Positions 17,261 through 25,605 of a stretch of 64,000 nt of DNA are shown here, one piece after another. The DNA is taken from the NCBI RefSeq assembly GCF_014196335.1, contig NZ_JACIDM010000002.1, forward strand, positions 558,001-622,000, read 5' to 3'. The position numbers were made by a program, and so were the translations under genes. A model generated the notes under the pieces. That model was not told the DNA's origin, made no database searches, and saw only the letters and a list, made by a program, of their open reading frames with translations. Within the stretch, counting starts at the first letter, position 1; the number at the start of each line of letters is the position of its first letter. The DNA comes from Brevundimonas lenta (GTDB taxonomy: Bacteria > Pseudomonadota > Alphaproteobacteria > Caulobacterales > Caulobacteraceae).

Positions 17261-18277
17261 TCAGGCCGCCGCCACGGCGTTGGCGCGCCGGGCGAGATCC
17301 TCGCAGGCCTCCATCAAGGCCTCGAACGGTTCGGCATCCGCCTCAAGCAGACCGTCCTCGACCATCCGGCGATAGTCGTCTCCAAGAGCGTCCAGGGACG
17401 CGCCCTCCGGTTTCAGCCGCAGGCCGCCGGCGATCGCCCGGCCGTAGTCGATCTCCTCACCGTCGACGGTCGCGCGGAAGAACATGGCCTTGTGCCGCGC
17501 AACCGCCTGGGCCACGGCGCGATCCGCGATCGCGGTCTCGGCGAAGCCGGCGGCGTCCAGACGGGCCAGGTCATGCCAATGGCGAGAGAAACGGTCTCCC
17601 CGCAGTCGGCCCTGCGCGCAGTAGACGTGGGCGGCGGTGGCCTTCTCCCAGAAGGTCCGCTCGGCCGCCATCACGCGCGGCGTGGCGGTCGGGAACGCGA
17701 CGCCTGCCAGGTGGGCGGCCGCATCGCAAACCACAGGACGCGGCGCGCTGGGCTCGCCCGTCGCGCGGGCGCCGAACTCGAGCATGACGCTGGGCGAGAC
17801 ATAGCCCGTTCCCGTGCTCGTCGGCGCATAGTCCACGAAGGCCTTGGCGCCCTCGATCCGGACCACGGCGGCGACGCCGTCCGCAGCTAGTCGCGCTTCG
17901 AGCATCGGTCGAGCCTCCCCCTCGACCCACAGCGGCAACAGCCGCTCAACGTCACGGGTCCAACGTCGCTCTTCGGCGCGAGTCTCCGGCACAGGGTCCT
18001 CGGCCGCGCCCGCCAGGTCCGGGATAAGCCGGCGGATGTCGTAGGTCAGGTCGATGTCTTCGGAGAACCGCTGGATGACGTCATAGGCCTTGGACAGGGA
18101 GGTGCCGCCTTTGAACACCAGGCCTTCGCCCAGCGGCGCCTCGAATAGGGCCCGAAGCGCCCAGACGACCCAGACGTCCTTCTCCAGCAGATGAGCGGGA
18201 CGCCCGGACTCGGCCGCCGCCGTCGCGAGGGCGTCGATCCGGTCCTCGGCCGGGAGCTGCAGGAAGACGTCAGACAT
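17261..18277 (-). CDS. abiEii: AbiEii-type nucleotidyltransferase toxin
   Basis: This 338-aa protein belongs to the AbiEii/DUF1814 family of minimal nucleotidyltransferase toxins. The hallmark LVFKGGTSLSKAYDVIQRFSEDIDLTYDI at ~53-82 gives the GGTSL(S)K nucleotide-binding turn and the D-x-D metal residues. A downstream RHWHDLARL helix is also typical. In type IV AbiE systems it modifies host targets (tRNA in studied members) upon infection. The start overlaps the antitoxin gene by 8 bases. Confidence 0.9.
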   Translation of the reverse strand: MSDVFLQLPAEDRIDALATAAAESGRPAHLLEKDVWVVWALRALFEAPLGEGLVFKGGTSLSKAYDVIQRFSEDIDLTYDIRRLIPDLAGAAEDPVPETRAEERRWTRDVERLLPLWVEGEARPMLEARLAADGVAAVVRIEGAKAFVDYAPTSTGTGYVSPSVMLEFGARATGEPSAPRPVVCDAAAHLAGVAFPTATPRVMAAERTFWEKATAAHVYCAQGRLRGDRFSRHWHDLARLDAAGFAETAIADRAVAQAVARHKAMFFRATVDGEEIDYGRAIAGGLRLKPEGASLDALGDDYRRMVEDGLLEADAEPFEALMEACEDLARRANAVAAA

Positions 18278-18863
18278 GCGCCGCCTGGCTAACCGAGCGC
18301 GCCAGCCAAGTCGGCAGGCGCGGCCCGACGGACACGAGTTCGCCGAACGCCGAGGGCCCCAGCTTTCGCTTCAGGGTTTCGAGCGCCGTTCCGGCCTTGT
18401 CCGGCCCGAGCCAGGACAGGGCGCGAACCGCCTCGCCGGCCGGACGATCGGCCAGGAGCAGCTGCCATGCGGGCGCATGCTGGAATTCCACCGTCTGCTT
18501 GCCGACACTGAAGGTGCGGCTTCTCCCATTGGTCAGATAGACCATGCGGATCGGCACCTGGGTGGTCAGGCCCAGGGCGTTGGCCGCCGCCGCACCGTTG
18601 GAGGCGACGACCTCGCCGCGCTGTTCGCTCACGGCGCGCACCACCTTTTCGACCGAGGGGGTGCGGGAGCCGAAGCGGCTTTCCAGCGGGCGCATGTAGA
18701 GGCCGCGACCGGCGCGCATGAGCCGGCCCCGGCGAACCAGCCGCGACAGGGCCTGGTCCACTGCCGCGCGCGTGCCCAGGTGCAGCAGCGACTTGGCGGC
18801 GATCGGCGCGCCTTCCGGCAGCGTCGAGGCGCGCTCCATGATCTGATCGGCGAGTACTTGCAT
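18270..18863 (-). CDS. abiEi: AbiEi-like (DUF6088) antitoxin and regulator
   Basis: This protein is 197 aa from an ATG at 18863 (MQVLADQIMERASTLPEGAPI), preceded by a GAGG site; longer in-frame starts would run through the promoter. A winged-helix region (KSLLHLGTRAAVDQALSRLVRRGRLMRAGRGLYMRP) at ~24-64 is followed by the AbiEi body (ASNGAAAANALGLTTQVPIRMVYLTNG). It neutralises the AbiEii toxin and should repress its own promoter at the inverted repeat directly upstream. Confidence 0.85.
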   Translation of the reverse strand: MQVLADQIMERASTLPEGAPIAAKSLLHLGTRAAVDQALSRLVRRGRLMRAGRGLYMRPLESRFGSRTPSVEKVVRAVSEQRGEVVASNGAAAANALGLTTQVPIRMVYLTNGRSRTFSVGKQTVEFQHAPAWQLLLADRPAGEAVRALSWLGPDKAGTALETLKRKLGPSAFGELVSVGPRLPTWLARSVSQAAHV

Positions 18864-18874
18864 GACAACCTCAG

Positions 18875-18902
18875 TGTCAGAAATATAGGATAACTTCTGA
18901 CA
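18875..18902. promoter_or_regulatory. Inverted repeat operator of the AbiE-like operon
   Basis: TGTCAGAA and TTCTGACA form a perfect 8-base inverted repeat with a 12-base AT-rich spacer. It sits 11 bases upstream of the antitoxin start. The spacer holds a TATA-like -10 on the minus strand, so repressor binding would occlude RNA polymerase. AbiEi proteins are known to autoregulate through inverted repeats. Confidence 0.6.
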
Positions 18903-18942
18903 CTTCGCAAACGCGGGGCCGGCGACTTCGATAACGGCCGGC

Positions 18943-19938
18943 CTAGCGCTCACGGGTCCGGCCAGGGTCGCGCTGTGTCTCGCCCCTCTGTCGCAGCGCC
19001 TGATCCCGCGTCATCGGCGCCGGTCTCTCCCGCACGAATCGCTCCACCAGAGCGGCTAGGGCGCGATCCCCGACCCGTTCCGATCGCGCCAGACGCAAGG
19101 CCTCGGCCACCAGGACGCGCCGGATAGCCAACTCACGCGTACGGATCGCCTCCAGCCACGGCGCGTCGGCTCCGCCCGTGGTCAGCGCCGCGCGATAAGC
19201 GGCGGCTAGCACTTCGGGCAGAGGCCCCTGCCCCGCGGCGAACCGTTCCCGCATCTTGCGCACCGGGATGCGTTCGGCCTTGCGGGCGACGCCACGCGTC
19301 CGGCGCGGCGTCGCCTCGGCCTCGATGGATCGGTCGCGAAGCGCGCGGGCGAACCCTTCCCGCCAGGTCTGCAGGTCCGCCTTGCGCGGATTCAGCCGCT
19401 CGCCGTCCTGCCCGAGCCTTCGCACCGTCAGATGGACATGCGGGTGCCGACCCTCGTCATGCAGGGCGAAGAGATAGGGAAAGCGTTCGCCGAACGTCCC
19501 GGCCGCGAAGGCTCTCGCCGCATCATGCAGGCGGACGGCGTCGGTCCCCGCCGGCATGCTCAGAATGATCGACAAGGTGATCGAGGCGTCCTGTCTGCGT
19601 CCCGGCTCGAGCACGAACTCCTCGGCCCAGTCGCGCGCCAGATCCCGCACCTGTCCACGGCCTTCCAGCCGCTCTCCGTCGGGGCCCTCCAGGGCCAAGG
19701 CGCCGTTGCGGCTGATGTAGTCCAGGTGCGCTTTCAGATGGGCGCCGTCCCGGGTCCGGCCGGTGATCTTCACCATCACCTCCGGCGCTCGCCGCGCCAC
19801 CCGCGTGAACCGGGCGGACGGACCGTCTCCGCCCCCGCGAGGCGGACGCAGCACCGCGGAAGTGATCCGGGCGCGCCGGAGATCGACGGGCGGCCGCAGC
19901 ACCTCCTCGAATCCGCGCGATGACTGGAAGTCCGTCAC
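18943..19938 (-). CDS. Relaxase, VirD2/TraI (MOB-P type)
   Basis: This 331-aa protein nicks oriT and pilots the strand into the VirB channel. The likely catalytic Tyr is in AHLDYISRNG (~85-95), and the three-histidine metal site is in LHDEGRHPHVHLTVRRLG (~160-175). This combination and the RP4-like nic sequence nearby argue for the MOB-P family. The C-terminal third is Arg/Ala-rich and helical, ending in a basic, polar tail. The start overlaps mobC by 4 bases. Confidence 0.9.
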   Translation of the reverse strand: MTDFQSSRGFEEVLRPPVDLRRARITSAVLRPPRGGGDGPSARFTRVARRAPEVMVKITGRTRDGAHLKAHLDYISRNGALALEGPDGERLEGRGQVRDLARDWAEEFVLEPGRRQDASITLSIILSMPAGTDAVRLHDAARAFAAGTFGERFPYLFALHDEGRHPHVHLTVRRLGQDGERLNPRKADLQTWREGFARALRDRSIEAEATPRRTRGVARKAERIPVRKMRERFAAGQGPLPEVLAAAYRAALTTGGADAPWLEAIRTRELAIRRVLVAEALRLARSERVGDRALAALVERFVRERPAPMTRDQALRQRGETQRDPGRTRER

Positions 19939-20456
19939 GAGGCCGGCGCCCAGTAGGCGAGATTGCCCTCGAAGGCCTCACCAAGTGCGTCGACCCAAGC
20001 CGAGATTTCGGCCTGGAAGGCGCCGAGTTGAGCCAGCTCCAGATCTAGCACCGCGCCGTCCATCACGGTGGTGTTCAGGGCCCGGGCGATCTGGTTGACG
20101 TTCACGCCGATCCGCCTCAGCTCGCGGCGCACCTCGATCAGGGCCAGAGCTTCGGGCCGGCTGAACTGCGGCCGATCGTGCAGGCGACGACGGATGAGCG
20201 CCGCGCTCCATTGGGTCCGCGAGAGGCCCATCGCGGCCGCCTCGACCTCCAGGAGACGCAGGTCCGCTTCGCCCAGACGCAGGGTCAGCTTGCCCGACCT
20301 GGCCGTGGGCGGCCCTTCCCGCGGCGTCGGCAGAGGCGCTTGGGCGGCGCCTTCCATGAGCCGTCGAAGGAGCCGAGAGCGTCCGCCCTGATCGGCCGCG
20401 GCGGCGTCGAACCGGTGGGTCAGGTCGGGCGGGAGGCGAAGGGTGATGCGGTCCAT
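19935..20456 (-). CDS. mobC: MobC-like relaxosome accessory protein
   Basis: This 173-aa protein has an N-terminal short basic region (MDRITLRLPPDLTHRFDAAAADQG, ribbon-helix-helix-like) and a MobC helical domain with the signature LIEVRRELRRIGVNVNQIARALNT at ~115-138. It would bind oriT and help melt the nic region. It is directly downstream of the predicted nic site and coupled to the relaxase gene. Confidence 0.85.
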   Translation of the reverse strand: MDRITLRLPPDLTHRFDAAAADQGGRSRLLRRLMEGAAQAPLPTPREGPPTARSGKLTLRLGEADLRLLEVEAAAMGLSRTQWSAALIRRRLHDRPQFSRPEALALIEVRRELRRIGVNVNQIARALNTTVMDGAVLDLELAQLGAFQAEISAWVDALGEAFEGNLAYWAPAS

Positions 20457-20484
20457 CGGAGAGCGGGTTTGTCAGACATTGCCG

Positions 20485-20515
20485 GCGCAAAGCCTATCCT
20501 GCCCTAGACCGTCAC
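20485..20515 (+). other. oriT: Predicted oriT nic region (IncP/RP4-like)
   Basis: The bases CTATCCTGCCC at 20494-20504 match the IncP consensus YATCCTG/Y, placing the nick between 20501 and 20502 on the plus strand. It lies ~30 bases upstream of mobC and near a MOB-P relaxase, the standard arrangement. The 5' end at 20502 would lead transfer towards higher coordinates, so cargo enters first and the transfer genes last. Confidence 0.7.
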
Positions 20516-20696
20516 CCCCCTCGCCCCGTAGGCCTCCGGTGCTGCCCGCCCTCCCCTCGGCGTCCCAAGCGGCCGCTCGCCCGCCGCCCCGAAGGGCGCC
20601 CCAGCCTGGGCGGGGCGACACGATGACGGCGCAAAGATCGAGCGAGAATCGTCGCATCAGTAGGCGAAGAAAGGCTCCGACGAGCCCCTCGGAGGC

Positions 20697-21830
20697 GTGA
20701 GCATGGACCCGACAGGCGCGGCCGAACGAGAGCCCATCGACGTCAACGCGATGCGGCGGCCCTCCATTCTTCGCAACGGCCTTCATAGGGCCGACGTCGC
20801 CTATGTCCTTCACTACGACGAGACCAACAACATCCGGCGGCTGCATCTGGAAGCCAACGCTTTCAACGTGCCGGTGCTGAACTGCTGGGTGCTCGGCGGG
20901 TTCGGCCGACGGGACGCGACGCCTATCGATCTCGGCCCCCTAAGAACCCGCGCCCGAATCCAGTCCAACGCGGAGGAGCTGCATTTCGGCCTCTTCGGCA
21001 AGGGTGCCTTTCCGACCGTGCTGGGGTCGCGAAAGCTGGAGGTGTTTCTCGAGTGGGCGATCGAGGAAGAGCTCCTGGTCCACTACCTCGCGCTCGACCC
21101 CTTCTACTGGTCGGTCGTCGATGTCGTCGACTCGGTGCTGGCTGCCGGCGAGATGCCGGACGGCTTCGACGAAACCTTGAAATCGGATCTCTCGACCGTG
21201 CTTCGCGCCGACCGGGCCCGGACCGCGGCCCTTATGTCCCGGTTCGACTACCCGGACCTTCTTCCGGAAAACCGGCACGCCTTCATGAGCGCGCTTATCG
21301 ACTTCGCGAGCGACTACTCTGACCACCTCGACCACTTCGGCTATCAGATGCTCCGCGGACTTCTTCAAATGGGTCGCCACAACCCGTTGCCCTTCATCGA
21401 GGGCGGTACGGCACGCGTTCTGATCGACGGTTTCAGGGACTTCTTCCTCGAACGCATCTGCATCCTGAAGAACGCGAGCCACATCTTCGACGCCGAGGAT
21501 GTCGTCTCCAGCGAGCTCACCGCGATGACGCTAACCGACAACGGAGCGCCGTTCTGCAACTACCGCTTCGTCATGCGGTCGCACGACGAACCAGGGGTCC
21601 AGGTTTCGGACGTGCTGGTCGGTCTGCTGGGACGGTTCTTCAGCTGGGTCTCTGCAAGCACCGACGAGGATGTCGCTGACCTCAAGGCCAACCTGTCGCC
21701 GGCCCAGGCACGAAACCGGGAACGCCTGATCCGACTGCTCGAGGCCAGCTACGCGGAGAACGCGGCGTTCACCCATACGATCGTCAGCCTCGCGGACCGT
21801 CAAAAGGCCGCCGTCTTCCTCGACTTCTGA
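20697..21830 (+). CDS. DUF3800-like protein, first gene of the leading region
   Basis: This 377-aa protein has the DUF3800 pattern: an early VLHYDETNNIRRLHLE with the conserved Asp, and a late VQVSDVLVGLLGRFFSW segment with a second Asp. DUF3800 proteins have a predicted RNase H-like fold and occur in defence and mobile contexts. The GTG start (20697) is followed by an ATG two codons later. It would be the first gene transferred after nicking. Catalytic activity is not shown by the sequence alone. Confidence 0.65.
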   Translation: MSMDPTGAAEREPIDVNAMRRPSILRNGLHRADVAYVLHYDETNNIRRLHLEANAFNVPVLNCWVLGGFGRRDATPIDLGPLRTRARIQSNAEELHFGLFGKGAFPTVLGSRKLEVFLEWAIEEELLVHYLALDPFYWSVVDVVDSVLAAGEMPDGFDETLKSDLSTVLRADRARTAALMSRFDYPDLLPENRHAFMSALIDFASDYSDHLDHFGYQMLRGLLQMGRHNPLPFIEGGTARVLIDGFRDFFLERICILKNASHIFDAEDVVSSELTAMTLTDNGAPFCNYRFVMRSHDEPGVQVSDVLVGLLGRFFSWVSASTDEDVADLKANLSPAQARNRERLIRLLEASYAENAAFTHTIVSLADRQKAAVFLDF

Positions 21831-21848
21831 ACACCGTCGAAGGCGGAG

Positions 21849-21873
21849 CGGCGGCGCGGTCCCCGCGCCGCCG
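21849..21873. terminator. GC-rich hairpin between convergent genes
   Basis: An 11-base perfect stem (CGGCGGCGCGG / CCGCGCCGCCG) with a 3-base loop lies between the ends of the DUF3800 and DUF736 genes. There is no T-tract on either side, so it may be a transcription barrier rather than a classical terminator. Confidence 0.4.
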
Positions 21874-21884
21874 TGGCCCTTGGA

Positions 21885-22181
21885 TCAGCGGGACCAGATC
21901 AGGCTGTGCCCACCTTCGATCTCGACCAGCGAGGCGTAGATCGGCGCCGGGAAGCTGGGATCGTCGAGCTTGACCGACAGGTACTCGCGGTTCTGCTGGC
22001 TCGTCTTCTTCCAGGCGGCGCCGAACTCGGTCTGGCCGGAGAAGATGCGGAAGTCGGGGGCCTTGTCGTCAGTCTTCTCGTTGGCCCGCAACTGGGCCGC
22101 CTTGACGTTGAGGGTCAGGGTCTTGATCGAACCGCTGTAGCTGCCGTCCGCTTGCTGGGTGAAGGTGCCGATGGTGGCCAT
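21885..22181 (-). CDS. DUF736 protein
   Basis: This protein is 98 aa from an ATG preceded by AAGGAGAG. The sequence [34 protein letters not shown] and [43 protein letters not shown] is a full-length DUF736 match. This family is common on plasmids and ICEs of alphaproteobacteria; its function is unknown, though a single-stranded-DNA or transfer role is often supposed. A structured inverted repeat lies upstream. Confidence 0.88.
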   Translation of the reverse strand: MATIGTFTQQADGSYSGSIKTLTLNVKAAQLRANEKTDDKAPDFRIFSGQTEFGAAWKKTSQQNREYLSVKLDDPSFPAPIYASLVEIEGGHSLIWSR

Positions 22182-22308
22182 GGAAGTCTCTCCTTGCTGA
22201 TGTCGGGCCACGCCTGCCGCGGCCTCGATGGCGATCGGCGGATCGGAGACCGGACGGCCCGCAGGGCGAGCACGGCGAGACCCCGCAGCGCAGCGGAGGA
22301 CCGGGAGA

Positions 22309-22359
22309 GCCGCTTTCTTGCCTCGCGAGGAAGGCCGTCAGGCCGGGGAAGAAAGCGGC
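22309..22359. repeat. Branched inverted repeat (three-way junction-like) upstream of DUF736
   Basis: Arms GCCGCTTTCTT (22309-22319) and AAGAAAGCGGC (22349-22359) pair perfectly over 11 bases. The loop between them contains a palindrome CCTCGCGAGG (22321-22330) and a hairpin GGCC-GTCA-GGCC (22333-22344). The unit could fold as a cloverleaf in RNA or single-stranded DNA. Confidence 0.6.
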
Positions 22360-22450
22360 GCGACCGGTTGCGGAGGCCGGACGGGCTTCGGTCAGATCAG
22401 GCCATTGAGAGGCCGCGCAAGGCTGGCCGTTGCAGGTAGGACGACCATGG

Positions 22451-22816
22451 TCACCCACGCCTGAACCAGGCGGGCCAGTCACGCCGGTCGTAGGGATCAT
22501 GCCGCCAGTGTCGACGCAGCCGTTGTGCCACGAAGGGTTCGCCTAGGCCCCACCGCTCCAGCGTCTTCTGAACCTGTCCCCGTTCGATCAGCTCAAGCCG
22601 GGACGCCGGTCGCCGACACGCCGCACACCGAAACCGGCCAGCGAACCACAGTTCGCCGACCGCGATGGCGCGCGGGATCACAGGCAAGGCGGCTCCATCG
22701 ATCGATTGGGTCCTGCCGCAGGGCTCACAGGCGATGCGCAACAGCAGACCATGCCGCCGAGCGGACTGCACCGTCACGAGGCGCGGGGGAGACGGCGGCC
22801 CAAACGGCCTGTGCAT
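22451..22816 (-). CDS. Small Cys-rich hypothetical protein
   Basis: This 121-aa protein has two CxxC pairs (IACEPCGRTQ and FRCAACRRPAS) that could bind one zinc ion, followed by a basic C-terminus (RLRRHWRHDPYDRRDWPAWFRRG). No family is recognised. Its start directly abuts the stop of another Cys-rich gene on the same strand. Confidence 0.5.
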   Translation of the reverse strand: MHRPFGPPSPPRLVTVQSARRHGLLLRIACEPCGRTQSIDGAALPVIPRAIAVGELWFAGRFRCAACRRPASRLELIERGQVQKTLERWGLGEPFVAQRLRRHWRHDPYDRRDWPAWFRRG

Positions 22817-23113
22817 CTAGAACCAAAGCTTGAGCGCGGCAGGCGAAATCGATCCCTCGGCCTGATCTCCATTGTCGGTGTAGGAGACGGACGCCACTCG
22901 ATGCCCGCACTGGCATCGGAACCGGTAGGATGGCCCGCTGGCCGGCCAATATTTCGGTGCGCCGAAGACCGGACGCGGATCCATCAAGACCGCATGATCA
23001 CACAGCGGACTGTCGCACCGCACGACCAGACGCCGCCCAATCCGTGGAACTACGTCTTCTCGCGGCACCCGCCGCGCGCCCTGTTCTCTCACGGTCCGCT
23101 CCGATCCAGCCAA
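22817..23113 (-). CDS. Small zinc-ribbon-like hypothetical protein
   Basis: This 98-aa protein has four Cys in two pairs (VVRCDSPLCDHAVLM and YRFRCQCGHRVASVSYTDNG), a zinc-ribbon-like layout with His nearby. No family is recognised. It is immediately upstream of, and probably co-transcribed with, the 121-aa Cys-rich gene. Confidence 0.5.
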   Translation of the reverse strand: MAGSERTVREQGARRVPREDVVPRIGRRLVVRCDSPLCDHAVLMDPRPVFGAPKYWPASGPSYRFRCQCGHRVASVSYTDNGDQAEGSISPAALKLWF

Positions 23114-23193
23114 CCGACCCGGCGTCGGGTTACGCGGGATGGCGACGTGATCGCAAGGTCTTTGTTCTCTATTTGTTCGAATTGCTGTGGAAG

Positions 23194-24267
23194 CTAGGCG
23201 CGCGTCGAGGCGGGATCGTCGGGCGCTGCTGGCGCGTGGGCGACCTCGTTCATGAGAAGCGCGGCATAGGCGGCGCGCGCGTCGTCGAACGCGGCCTTGT
23301 CGCGCCTCAGATGCGGGGCCTCTCGAAGGGACCTTCCGGGATGGATCAGATTTCGCGTCTGGCGCAGGTTCCGAAGCAGGCCCTCGACTGAGAATACGAA
23401 ATCATCGTCTTCCAGCACGCCGATCCAGCCGGCCTCTCTCGCGACTTGGACCAGATTGTCGAGTGTCCACTCGACCGGGTCCGGCTTCCGAGGCCGCTCC
23501 TTCGCAGGGAGAGATTGTCGCGCCTCTTCGGCGACGACTGGCGCCCTGAGACACCACAGGAGCAGACGTCCTTCCACCGCCGCGCCCCACATCAGACACC
23601 CGGACAGATAGGCTCCTGCCGCGCCCGCCGTTTCGGCTTCGCTCTCGTAGTGGGCAATGAGGGTCGCCAACGCAGTGTGGCGATTGTCCTTCTCGAAGAC
23701 CGATCGGCGCCCCTCTTCCCGCAACGCGTCGTATCGATCCGGGTGCTGCTCTCGAAGATCGGCGAGTTCGGCCTCGCCGAACTCCCGCATGACCCCGATC
23801 AGCTTGAGATCCAGGCAGGCGGAATAGGCCTCCGAGAGCTCGCGATACTCCGGGGGCTCGTCCTCACTCGCCCAGTACTGGTCATCGGAGAGGCCGTGCG
23901 CCCGGGTGACCCGCTGCATCGCGGCGTCGATCGGACCGAGGTCTGCGCTGTAGGCGCCCTCGGTCCACCGATGATCGGAGACCATCTCCATGCGGCTGCC
24001 GACTTGGAGCACATATTCAGCGAACGTGATCTGCCCGGCCTGTCGAAGGGCTCTGACTAGGTCGAGGTAGCGACGGGCCGCGTCAGCATCGCCGTAGTGA
24101 GACCGTTCCTTCCCCTGCATCTGAAGGGCAAGCTGATGAGCGACCAGTTGCCCTTCAGCTCGATCCCGGAGATGCCGCATCGTGGCGTCTCGCTCTCCTT
24201 CGTCGACCGAACGCAGGGGCGTCGGTCGGCTCCAGAACCGGCGGCGGTCCTTTTCATCGACCGCCAT
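23194..24267 (-). CDS. Unknown protein with HEPN-like C-terminus, partner of the TIR protein
   Basis: This 357-aa protein has no signal peptide or membrane segment. The first ~200 residues are helical and unassigned. The C-terminal part has the pattern GCLMWGAAVEGRLLLWCL ... VEGLLRNLRQTRNLIHPGRSLRE. This resembles HEPN/DUF4145-like helical domains with an RN-x2-HP motif, but the spacing is not the classic R-x4-6-H ribonuclease motif. It starts at the base next to the TIR gene stop, so it is the third gene of that operon. It may be a sensor or partner of the TIR effector. Confidence 0.6.
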   Translation of the reverse strand: MAVDEKDRRRFWSRPTPLRSVDEGERDATMRHLRDRAEGQLVAHQLALQMQGKERSHYGDADAARRYLDLVRALRQAGQITFAEYVLQVGSRMEMVSDHRWTEGAYSADLGPIDAAMQRVTRAHGLSDDQYWASEDEPPEYRELSEAYSACLDLKLIGVMREFGEAELADLREQHPDRYDALREEGRRSVFEKDNRHTALATLIAHYESEAETAGAAGAYLSGCLMWGAAVEGRLLLWCLRAPVVAEEARQSLPAKERPRKPDPVEWTLDNLVQVAREAGWIGVLEDDDFVFSVEGLLRNLRQTRNLIHPGRSLREAPHLRRDKAAFDDARAAYAALLMNEVAHAPAAPDDPASTRA

Positions 24268-25605
24268 TCAACGCCTGCGCGCCGCCGCGCGCTCCCGTTC
24301 GACCCTGTCGCAGACCCCAACGAAGTCCTCCTCGATGAAGCGATCAATGATCGAGCTCGTCGCCGCGGTCAGACCCATCTTCCTGATGGAGCTGGAGACG
24401 ATCTCCTCCAGGTCCGCCTTGATGCCGCGTGTCCAGCGCAATGGCGTGCGCCGCGCCGTCATCATCGCCGAACTGAATGCTCCGTTCGTCGTGATGATCC
24501 TGTCGCGATCCCAAGTCGCACGCTCCTTCAGGCCGTTTATGAGAAACGCCCGGATATCGGCGGGCAGCCAGTCACTGTCGGGCGCGAGGAGCCAAAAAAT
24601 GTACTCCAGCTCTTCGTAGACGCTCGCCGAATGGTCGCCGCCCAGGCCCACCATCCATTTCTCGGCGACCTCGACAGCCGAGTGTCGACCGAACTCGGGG
24701 TGCCGAAGGGCGAGTTGCCGATCGCACATCGCCTCGGGAAACCGACGGTCCGGTTGCGTGCGCCAGCGCTCCTCGGACTCGCGGAGCAGGTCGTCGAAAT
24801 CATCGGCGAACTCCGCCGAGAACTGAGGGATGAGAAGCTGCGGCGCGTAGTTCGCCAAGTGCTGGGGATAGTCGTGCGCCGCTTCGGTCAAAGCCGGATC
24901 GCCCCGAACGAAGGCCAGCACGTCGTCGGGATGGGTGATCTGGCAAATCTTCCGATGCTCCGCCTGGTGCTGCCAGTCGAGCTGAAGCGCGGTCCAGGCG
25001 ATGTTCAGCCCCCGCCGGCGCCCTTGGCTGCCGAGGCGCTCCGGCAGCGGAAATCGCCATGGCACAGACCACATCGACGAGACGGCGTGTTCCTGGGCCT
25101 CGACCATGTCCAGCCACCACTCGTCCGAAATCGGCGGCGGCGACCAGCCGAGGCGGATCAGTTCGTCGCGGGCCACCATCAGCGGGCTTTCCTCAGGACG
25201 GATCGTCCGTAGAAGGTCCGCGCACATGCGGTCCATCCCGACCGACGACCGGGTGGCGACGACGTCCGCCAAGGGCGGCGAATAGGCGACGACATCCGAC
25301 AGCTCGACATCATGCCAGATAGGCAGGACGAGTTTGCGGCCTTCACTCATCTCCCGCGCCACCAGCCCGTTCATCTCGCGCTGGGTCCAGCGCTTCTGGA
25401 AGAAGGCGGGACTGACGATCACCACGCCATACCGGCAGCTCGCCAATCCGCGGTCGATCGCCTCCCGAAGGCTGTCGCCGACCTTCATTGAGAACTCGTC
25501 GTACCAGACGTCGAGGTGCCACTCGCGAAGCGCTTCCGCCAGCGGTCGCGCGACCGCGTCCTTGTCCTCGCTGGCGTGGCAGATGAAGACGTCGTGCTGG
25601 ATCAT
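24268..25605 (-). CDS. TIR-domain effector protein
   Basis: This 445-aa protein has an N-terminal TIR domain (residues ~3-115): DVFICHASEDKD opens the first strand, a BB-loop-like VWYDEFSMKVGDSLREAIDRGL follows, and Glu77 in KRWTQREMNGL occupies the place of the NADase glutamate. Residues ~125-445 are an unassigned helical region that could sense infection or oligomerise. Prokaryotic TIR proteins often deplete or convert NAD+ during abortive infection. It lies between an XRE/nuclease-like gene (4-base overlap) and a HEPN-like gene. Confidence 0.85.
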   Translation of the reverse strand: MIQHDVFICHASEDKDAVARPLAEALREWHLDVWYDEFSMKVGDSLREAIDRGLASCRYGVVIVSPAFFQKRWTQREMNGLVAREMSEGRKLVLPIWHDVELSDVVAYSPPLADVVATRSSVGMDRMCADLLRTIRPEESPLMVARDELIRLGWSPPPISDEWWLDMVEAQEHAVSSMWSVPWRFPLPERLGSQGRRRGLNIAWTALQLDWQHQAEHRKICQITHPDDVLAFVRGDPALTEAAHDYPQHLANYAPQLLIPQFSAEFADDFDDLLRESEERWRTQPDRRFPEAMCDRQLALRHPEFGRHSAVEVAEKWMVGLGGDHSASVYEELEYIFWLLAPDSDWLPADIRAFLINGLKERATWDRDRIITTNGAFSSAMMTARRTPLRWTRGIKADLEEIVSSSIRKMGLTAATSSIIDRFIEEDFVGVCDRVERERAAARRR

